A stretch of 5,433 nt of DNA from an uncultured Phascolarctobacterium sp. (lineage in GTDB: Bacteria > Bacillota > Negativicutes > Acidaminococcales > Acidaminococcaceae). This document shows positions 1-5,433 of the stretch, in pieces. The first letter of the stretch is position 1; each line of letters opens with the position of its first letter. Below the pieces are notes generated by a model that saw nothing but the letters and a program-made list of their open reading frames with translations, ran no database searches and had not been told where the DNA came from. The DNA lies in assembly GCA_900552855.1 (NCBI GenBank), contig USBG01000105.1, positions 1 to 5,433 on the forward strand, in the 5' to 3' direction. The position numbers were made by a program, and so were the translations under genes.

Positions 1-1
1 T

Positions 2-337
2 GGTAGTGGCCATGGCACTGGTATGGGCGCTGGCGTTGGTGAAGGTATTTATTCTGCACCGGCTGTTCCGCCGCGTTTAGTACGCAGTCCCTATCCTGCA
101 TATCCTCGTGCAGAGTTAAATGCTGGTATTCAAGGTACTGTTGTGCTGAAGCTTTTGGTAGATACATCTGGTAAGGTAGAAAATATTACTGTTGATTCTT
201 CATCCGGCAATGCAAATCTAGATAAGGCTGCTATAAATGCCTGCTATAAATGGAAGTTTACTAGTGCACGTAATAAAGCTGGACAAAATGTTCGCTGCTA
301 TATGAAGGTACCAATTACTTTTATGCCTAAAAAATAA
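2..337 (+). CDS. TonB-family protein, C-terminal domain (5' partial)
   Basis: The frame is open from base 2 and ends at TAA 335-337, so only the last 111 residues are present and the true start lies upstream. The first ~15 residues are a Gly-rich stretch (GSGHGTGMGAGVGEG), which looks like a flexible periplasmic linker. After that comes a typical TonB C-terminal domain at about residues 29-108. It has the PYPAYP entry motif, a GIQGTVVLKLLVD strand followed by TSGKV, an SSG turn, LDKAAINA helix, YKWKFTSA, and a closing strand ending in VPITF. In this family the domain contacts the TonB box of outer-membrane receptors and passes on energy from ExbB/ExbD in the inner membrane. The N-terminal membrane anchor is outside the window, so a non-TonB protein with the same domain cannot be excluded. 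Its presence implies an outer membrane. A terminator follows at 401-454. Confidence 0.88.
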   Translation, partial: GSGHGTGMGAGVGEGIYSAPAVPPRLVRSPYPAYPRAELNAGIQGTVVLKLLVDTSGKVENITVDSSSGNANLDKAAINACYKWKFTSARNKAGQNVRCYMKVPITFMPKK

Positions 338-400
338 TATTAACTCTAGCTATCCTATTGCTTGAGGTGCAAGTAATGGAATAGTGAAATACTGAAAGAT

Positions 401-454
401 ACTCCTAAGGTAGACTGCTTAGCATTAACGGTCTATTTTAGGAGTTTTATTTTT
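401..454 (+). terminator. Rho-independent terminator of the TonB-family gene
   Basis: Bases 401-415 (actcctaaggtagac) pair with 431-445 (gtctattttaggagt) over 15 positions, two of them G-U, with a 15-base loop. The stem is followed by a T-rich tract (tttattttt, 446-454). It starts 63 bases after the TAA of the TonB gene and points the same way, so it most likely ends that transcript. The T-rich tract is on the plus-strand side only. Confidence 0.85.
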
Positions 455-464
455 AAATGTAAAA

Positions 465-543
465 GGACGTATTCCTTAAAAATGCTTTCTAAATTAACAG
501 ATTTTTATTCCTGTGTTTAGAATTGATTATAAAGAATACGTCC
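465..543. repeat. Long imperfect inverted repeat (79-nt hairpin)
   Basis: Ten outer bases, GGACGTATTC at 465-474, are matched perfectly by GAATACGTCC at 534-543. After a C/A mismatch, TTA 476-478 pairs with TAA 530-532. Further in, CTAAA 489-493 pairs with TTTAG 516-520 and CAG 498-500 with CTG 511-513, leaving a 10-base loop at 501-510. The middle section pairs only poorly. Neither side has a clean T-tract, so it is not a typical terminator. It lies between two convergent genes that each already have a terminator. It may be a small structured RNA, a MITE- or REP-like element, or a transcription-collision barrier. The role is unknown; only the pairing is seen directly. Confidence 0.6.
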
Positions 544-571
544 ATAATTATTTTTCAGATAGATGTTATTA

Positions 572-619
572 GAACAAAAAAAGACGTGCCTTCTACAAAA
601 TAGTAGTTTGCACGTCTTT
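572..619 (-). terminator. Rho-independent terminator of the OstA-like gene, possibly bidirectional
   Basis: AAAGACGTGC at 580-589 pairs perfectly with GCACGTCTTT at 610-619, and the inner CTAC 593-596 pairs with GTAG 603-606 around an A-rich loop. On the minus strand the stem is followed by a run of T (complement of A 576-582), only 11 bases beyond the OstA-like stop codon. On the plus strand the stem ends in TTT and runs into weakly T-rich sequence, so some termination in that direction is possible. Confidence 0.85.
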
Positions 620-629
620 GGATTTGTAT

Positions 630-1154
630 TTAGGCTGCTTTAGCTTTTTTTACAGTGATCTTATCAGCTGTGTTTTCCTCAACAAAGCTTTGCTTTAAAA
701 CGTCATAGGTTACCTTGCTCTCTTTAGGTGTACCATTAACCTTTACGTTGCCTTCGAAGCTTGCTAGCTTGGTCTTCCAGTTGAAGGAGCCTTGATCAGC
801 ACTAATGGTATTGCTGCCATTTACAAAGATGCAGCTGCCGGTCACATAGGCGGTGCGTGTTTTGTGATAAACATCAACCTTGTCACATTTAAAGCTTAAT
901 TTATCGTAAGCAAGGGTTATATTGCCTTGTCCATGAACCTCAAGCTTATAAAGAGAAACGGTGGTTTGGTCGCCTGTAATAGTCAGCATAGTATCATGTG
1001 CTGGAAACTGTACAAAAACATTACCACGCAAATCATATACACCTGTTAATGGATTAAAGGTGCGGGTATCGCTTTTGATAACTGGTTCTGCAGCAAAACA
1101 CAGTGATGGAATAAGCATTACTATGGCCATAACAATCAGCAATATTTTCTTCAT
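630..1154 (-). CDS. Secreted OstA/LptA-like protein
   Basis: The product has 174 residues. I chose the ATG at 1154-1152 because AGAGGT lies 7 bases upstream (1167-1162) and because it begins a clear signal peptide: MKK, a hydrophobic core (ILLIVMAIVMLIPSL), then CFA|AEP with likely signal peptidase I cleavage after Ala21. An in-frame ATG at 1232 would bury the signal peptide and overlap the promoter. The mature part is a run of short beta repeats typical of the OstA/LptA fold: GVYDLRGNVFVQ (~38-49), LEVHGQGNITL (~71-81), RTAYVTGSCIFVNG (~100-113) and KLASFEGNVKVNG (~129-141). Known LptA proteins form a periplasmic bridge carrying lipopolysaccharide to the outer membrane. Here I see only the fold; the gene is not in a visible lpt cluster, so it may be a paralogue with another envelope role. 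The tail is Lys/Ala-rich. It is monocistronic, with its own promoter and terminator, and divergent from dnaG. Confidence 0.75.
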   Translation of the reverse strand: MKKILLIVMAIVMLIPSLCFAAEPVIKSDTRTFNPLTGVYDLRGNVFVQFPAHDTMLTITGDQTTVSLYKLEVHGQGNITLAYDKLSFKCDKVDVYHKTRTAYVTGSCIFVNGSNTISADQGSFNWKTKLASFEGNVKVNGTPKESKVTYDVLKQSFVEENTADKITVKKAKAA

Positions 1155-1208
1155 TTTAATTACCTCTGTTTCATACATGAAATGAAGCTTATTTTTAGCG
1201 TAATCTAT

Positions 1209-1237
1209 ATTATAGTATTTTTTTATGGACACTGCAA
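1209..1237 (-). promoter_or_regulatory. Sigma-A type promoter of the OstA-like gene
   Basis: Read on the minus strand, TTGCAG (1237-1232) is followed by exactly 17 bases and a perfect TATAAT (1214-1209). The spacer is A-rich. The expected transcript start near 1202 gives a 5' leader of about 48 bases before the ATG at 1154, with the ribosome binding site inside it. The -10 box is consensus. The -35 box matches only in TTG, so strength is uncertain. Confidence 0.55.
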
Positions 1238-1327
1238 TAGTTAAAATGGAGATTTTTAAAAATTTTCAAAGAAAAAGAAGGATTTTAGCGAATTGCATTG
1301 AATATAGAGTATGTACCGAATAGTTAT

Positions 1328-1332
1328 GGAGG
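1328..1332 (+). promoter_or_regulatory. Ribosome binding site that sets the dnaG start
   Basis: GGAGG lies 10 bases before ATG 1343. It falls downstream of the alternative TTG start at 1298, which has no well-placed Shine-Dalgarno sequence, so it favours the shorter DnaG. Confidence 0.8.
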
Positions 1333-1342
1333 ATTTTGCGAC

Positions 1343-3121
1343 ATGAGCATCAATGAGGAGTACGAAAGTTTCAAAGAGCGAGTGCGTAGCGCTGCGGATA
1401 TCGTTGAAGTAATCTCCGGCTATGTCGCACTAAAAAAGCGCGGTCAAAATTATTGGGGCTGTTGTCCCTTTCATGGTGAAAAAACACCGTCCTTTTCGGT
1501 TAATCCGTCAAAGAATATGTTTTATTGCTTTGGCTGCCATGAGGGAGGAGACATCTTCAAATTTATTATGAAAAGCGAAAATTGCGGCTTTGTAGACGCA
1601 TTAAAGCTTTTAGCCAAGCGGTATGGAATCCCTGTTCCGGAGCGCCAAAAAACGGCGGCGGAGATTAAGGTAGAACAGAGAAATGCTCGGATTTATGATA
1701 CTAATGCTATGGCTTCACGTTTCTTTCAGGCCTGCCTATTAAAGACGGACTACGGCAAGGCAGCGCTGGATTATTTAAAGGGACGTGGCATTACTGATGA
1801 TATCATAAATGGTTTTTCCATTGGCTATGCCTTGGATAATTACACAGCTCTTGTTTCATCACTTGGAAAGCGTGGATACACTGCTCAAACTCTTTTGGAG
1901 GCAGGTCTTGCTTTAAGGGGAAGAGGAATTTACGATAAGTTTCGTAAGCGAGTGATGATTCCTATTAAGGATCCAAGGGGGCGCATAGTTGGCTTTGGTG
2001 GACGCGTGTTAGATGATAGTACTCCTAAATATTTAAATACCGGTGAAACGGAATGGTTTAACAAAAGAAACCTTTTGTTTGGTTTTGATTTGGCTTTGAA
2101 GGAAATTCGTAGGCAAAATAAAGCTATTGTTGTTGAAGGATACATGGATGCAATTAGCCTGCACGCAGCAGGAATAACTAATGTTGTAGCATCCATGGGA
2201 ACGGCATTTGCAGCGGAACAGGCTAAGCTTTTGAAAAAAGCTGCTGAAGAGGTGATCTTTTGTTATGACAGTGATACAGCTGGACGCAGAGCATCTGTAC
2301 GTGCTGTAAGCATTGCCGGAGAGGCTGGGCTTAGGGTGCGTGTGGCGACTGTGCCAGAGGGAAAGGATCCTGATGAATACATTCGTCATTATGGAAGAGA
2401 TAGCTTTGTGCAGGTAATAAATAATGCACAGAATGGCATCGATTTTCAGATGGATGAAACGATTTCCCAAAATAATGTTACAACTTTAGCAGGAAAAGTT
2501 GAGGCTGTGTCGAATATACTACCATTCCTGTTAGAATGTAAAAATGAAATTGAGATAGCTGAGCATATCAGAAGATTGGCTCAACGGCTGACGATTGATG
2601 AGGGCCTGATTACAGCGGAGTATAGAAAGGTCGCACGTAAGGGAGCGACAAAAATTGAGAGATTTCCTGTTCAGGCACCTGTACAGCGCAGTAATACTGC
2701 AGAAAATCAGGCGGAGGCAATGCTTTTGGCTGTATTGCTGGAGACTCCGGGTAAAGCACCTGATTGCGTTTCCGTTGTAGATGTCACTGGGTTTAGTAGT
2801 CCAGCTCACGAGCAGATTTTTAAGCTGCTTTTGGAGCAAACCTACAATATTCCTGCTGATATGGATAAGCTATATGATAGTCTTGATGCTGATGCTACCT
2901 CTGTATTGGCAGGCATTGTTGCCAGATATAAGCCAGAAGGGGACAGGACAATGATTATGAACGACTGCTTGAGACAAATGCAGCGTTTGTATTTGGAGAA
3001 AGAGTATGAGAAGCACTGCAGGCTGGCTGAACAGTATGAAAAGACAGCTGATGCACGTTTTATGGATGAGCTAATGGAGAGTCAAAGGATCAACAATGAA
3101 ATCAAAAAACTCTACAGATAA
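1343..3121 (+). CDS. dnaG: DNA primase DnaG
   Basis: This 592-residue primase makes the RNA primers for lagging-strand synthesis at the replication fork and works with the DnaB-type helicase. The N-terminus is classic: FKERVRSAADIVEVISGYV, then a CHC2 zinc ribbon with C41, H44, C62 and C65 (CPFH ... CFGC). The RNA-polymerase core includes GFGGRVLDDSTPKYLNTGET (~215-234). The TOPRIM catalytic part has EGYMD with Glu265 and the metal-binding D309-S-D311-T-A-G. The region after about residue 440 is variable and helical, ending in a long charged helix; this is the usual helicase-interaction domain. No key residue is missing, and the length is normal for the family. The start at 1343 is supported by GGAGG and by homology, since 15 extra residues from TTG 1298 do not look like DnaG. 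It is followed after 46 bp by the sigma gene, with no terminator between, as in the Firmicute dnaG-sigA operon. Confidence 0.97.
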   Translation: MSINEEYESFKERVRSAADIVEVISGYVALKKRGQNYWGCCPFHGEKTPSFSVNPSKNMFYCFGCHEGGDIFKFIMKSENCGFVDALKLLAKRYGIPVPERQKTAAEIKVEQRNARIYDTNAMASRFFQACLLKTDYGKAALDYLKGRGITDDIINGFSIGYALDNYTALVSSLGKRGYTAQTLLEAGLALRGRGIYDKFRKRVMIPIKDPRGRIVGFGGRVLDDSTPKYLNTGETEWFNKRNLLFGFDLALKEIRRQNKAIVVEGYMDAISLHAAGITNVVASMGTAFAAEQAKLLKKAAEEVIFCYDSDTAGRRASVRAVSIAGEAGLRVRVATVPEGKDPDEYIRHYGRDSFVQVINNAQNGIDFQMDETISQNNVTTLAGKVEAVSNILPFLLECKNEIEIAEHIRRLAQRLTIDEGLITAEYRKVARKGATKIERFPVQAPVQRSNTAENQAEAMLLAVLLETPGKAPDCVSVVDVTGFSSPAHEQIFKLLLEQTYNIPADMDKLYDSLDADATSVLAGIVARYKPEGDRTMIMNDCLRQMQRLYLEKEYEKHCRLAEQYEKTADARFMDELMESQRINNEIKKLYR

Positions 3122-3152
3122 TAAATTGAATAAGGTAAATAACAAGAATTTA

Positions 3153-3162
3153 GAGGGAGGGG
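3153..3162 (+). promoter_or_regulatory. Strong ribosome binding site of the sigma gene
   Basis: The purine tract AGAGGGAGGGG ends a few bases before ATG 3168; GGGAGG at 3155-3160 gives a spacing of 7. It decides for the start at 3168 over the ATG at 3096, which overlaps dnaG and has only AAAGGA at 3084-3089. Confidence 0.8.
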
Positions 3163-3167
3163 ACGCT

Positions 3168-4772
<1,605 letters not shown>

Positions 4773-4805
4773 GCTGTCGCGAAAACGGACTTTATCGGCA
4801 AACTG

Positions 4806-4845
4806 ACGCCTGCCCGGATTTCCGGACAGGCGTTTCTTGCGTTTT
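4806..4845 (+). terminator. Rho-independent terminator after the sigma gene
   Basis: ACGCCTG (4806-4812) pairs with CAGGCGT (4827-4833). After one C/A mismatch, CCGG (4814-4817) pairs with CCGG (4822-4825) around a tight ATTT loop. T-rich sequence follows (tttcttgcgtttt). It starts 34 bases after the sigma stop codon. The stem is GC-rich, in keeping with the right-hand composition, so it belongs to the downstream genome if the contig is chimeric. Confidence 0.88.
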
Positions 4846-4902
4846 GACATAAAAAATTCGTGCAAAATCGCGAAATGAAGGCGAATAATCATACGCAGAC
4901 GG

Positions 4903-4931
4903 TTGAGAAGTGCGAAAATAAATGCTATAAT
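4903..4931 (+). promoter_or_regulatory. Near-consensus promoter of the pyrophosphatase gene
   Basis: TTGAGA (4903-4908), a 17-base spacer, then a perfect TATAAT (4926-4931) preceded by TGC, which is an extended -10. Transcription should start near 4938, giving a ~40-base leader with the Shine-Dalgarno AGAAGGAG at 4961-4968. This predicts strong constitutive expression by the housekeeping sigma factor, independent of the operon to the left. Confidence 0.8.
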
Positions 4932-4960
4932 TAGTAAACACTCTGGCACCTATCACAAAA

Positions 4961-4980
4961 AGAAGGAGCAAATGTAAATG
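4961..4980 (+). promoter_or_regulatory. Ribosome binding site with a start-stop ATG-TAA before the real start
   Basis: AGAAGGAG (4961-4968) is followed by ATG 4972-4974, immediately by TAA 4975-4977, and then by the real ATG at 4978. Spacing from the Shine-Dalgarno is 3 bases to the first ATG, too short, and 9 to the second, near ideal. The first ATG is in frame but can encode only Met, so 4978 is the start. Confidence 0.75.
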
Positions 4981-5433
4981 AGCCCAGTTTTTGTTATCGG
5001 ACACCGCAACCCGGATACGGACTCGATCTGCTCCGCGATCTGCTATGCCGACCTCAAGCGCAAGCTGACCGGAGAAGAATATATCGCCTGCCGCGCAGGC
5101 CATGTCAACGCAGAGACCCAATTCGTCCTCGAGCACTTCGGCGTCGAGCCGCCGCGCTATATCGCCTCGTTCGAGCCGCGACTGAGCGACGTACAGTACC
5201 GCGAGGTCGCAGGCATCGACTCGGAAATGTCGCTGCGCCGCGCGTGGGACTACATGAACGAAAACGACATCCAGACGCTCGCGGTCGTCGATGAGGACCG
5301 CCATCTGAATGGACTGCTGACGCTGAGCGACATCGCGCGCTTTTACATGGAGGATCAGGACGCGAACGCGCTGGCCGAGGCAAAGACCAGCTACCGCAAT
5401 CTGGTCGATGTTCTGGACGGCACGCTCGTCAAC
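4978..5433 (+). CDS. ppaC: CBS-domain family II (Mn-dependent) inorganic pyrophosphatase, 3' partial
   Basis: The first 152 residues are present; the frame is open to the window end. The enzyme hydrolyses pyrophosphate to two phosphates in the cytoplasm, pulling biosynthetic reactions forward. The N-terminus has the DHH-family metal site GHRNPDTDSI, with His9, Asp13 and Asp15 at the usual family II positions, then CRAGHVNAETQFVLEHFGVEPP (~38-59), also typical. From about residue 69 a CBS domain begins (MSLRRAWDYMNENDIQTLAVVDED, then LNGLLTLSDIARFYM). Simple family II enzymes continue the DHH domain here instead, so this is the regulated CBS type, in which the insert senses adenine nucleotides. 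Such proteins are usually about 540-550 residues, so roughly two-thirds lies beyond the window, including the catalytic DHHA2 part. Codons are strongly GC-rich (ctg, gac, gcc, cgc), unlike dnaG and the sigma gene. It has its own promoter. Confidence 0.93.
   Translation, partial: MSPVFVIGHRNPDTDSICSAICYADLKRKLTGEEYIACRAGHVNAETQFVLEHFGVEPPRYIASFEPRLSDVQYREVAGIDSEMSLRRAWDYMNENDIQTLAVVDEDRHLNGLLTLSDIARFYMEDQDANALAEAKTSYRNLVDVLDGTLVN

Larger units (their letters stand above)
1155..1342. other. Divergent intergenic region, OstA-like gene / dnaG
   Basis: These 188 AT-rich bases separate two divergent genes. They hold the minus-strand promoter and ribosome binding site of the OstA-like gene and the dnaG ribosome binding site. 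On the plus strand I looked for a -35/-10 pair ahead of dnaG. TATAGA at 1303-1308 is the best -10 candidate, but it has no believable -35 at 16-18 bases, so no dnaG promoter is called. Confidence 0.6.

Noticed and set aside
22..337. Start of the TonB-family gene at ATG 23
   Set aside because: The frame is open to the window edge and the residues before this ATG continue the Gly-rich linker. A TonB protein needs an N-terminal membrane anchor, so the ATG is internal.
1096..1110. Lipoprotein signal at Cys19 of the OstA-like protein
   Set aside because: The residues before the Cys are Pro-Ser-Leu; a lipobox needs Gly, Ala or Ser directly before it. Signal peptidase I cleavage after Ala21 fits better.
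961..1185. Plus-strand open frame of 74 codons opposite the OstA-like gene
   Set aside because: It lies wholly antisense to the signal peptide and first repeats of a well-supported gene, has no ribosome binding site and no recognisable motif.
1155..1232. Extended N-terminus of the OstA-like protein from ATG 1232
   Set aside because: It would put 26 residues ahead of a clean signal peptide and would start inside the predicted promoter spacer.
1930..2839. Several minus-strand frames inside dnaG
   Set aside because: They are antisense readings of conserved primase codons, without starts supported by ribosome binding sites or any domain.
4844..4849. TTGACA as a -35 box for ppaC
   Set aside because: It is a perfect hexamer, but no -10-like sequence occurs 16-18 bases downstream. 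It is also in the terminator's T-rich tail, and the promoter at 4903-4931 is far better.
4792..5383. Long minus-strand open frames opposite the pyrophosphatase gene
   Set aside because: GC-rich DNA gives few chance stops. Their Arg/Ser/Ala-rich products look like reverse readings of ppaC, and the plus-strand gene has a clear family motif, promoter and ribosome binding site.

Overview
The window looks like part of a diderm Firmicute (Negativicutes-type) chromosome, joined near its right end to DNA of very different base composition. Three things support the Negativicutes reading. A dnaG-sigA pair in the usual Firmicute order encodes a sigma factor very like Firmicute SigA in its conserved regions. 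It sits beside two outer-membrane-related genes: a TonB C-terminal domain protein and a secreted OstA/LptA-like protein. Codon use up to about 4680 is AT-leaning. The genus cannot be fixed from the sequence alone.

Layout: (1) 2-337 is the 3' end of a TonB-family gene on the plus strand. (2) 338-629 is a convergent intergenic region with three inverted repeats in a row: a terminator for the TonB gene, a long 79-nt hairpin of unknown role, and a terminator for the minus-strand gene. (3) 630-1154 (minus) encodes a 174-residue exported OstA/LptA-like protein with its own promoter. (4) 1155-1342 is a divergent intergenic region. (5) 1343-3121 encodes the DnaG primase, followed 46 bp later by (6) 3168-4772, the housekeeping sigma factor. 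This sigma factor has an unusually large insert between regions 1.2 and 2.1. (7) 4773-4977 holds a strong terminator, a near-consensus promoter and a ribosome binding site. (8) 4978-5433 is the start of a CBS-domain family II (Mn-dependent) inorganic pyrophosphatase, cut by the window end.

The main observation is a sharp change in GC content and codon choice inside the codons for sigma region 4.2 (about 4677-4710). Everything to the right, including the last ~26 sigma codons, the terminator and the pyrophosphatase gene, is GC-rich. The switch lies in one of the most conserved stretches of any bacterial gene. The simplest reading is a chimeric assembly joining two species through shared rpoD sequence. 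Real homologous recombination at that site is the alternative. The neighbourhood of sigA and the pyrophosphatase should therefore not be used as evidence of linkage.

The genes left of the junction cover two themes: replication/transcription core (primer synthesis and promoter recognition) and cell envelope (TonB energy coupling, OstA-like periplasmic protein). I see no CRISPR array, tRNA, rRNA, insertion sequence or defence system, and no convincing new multi-gene system.
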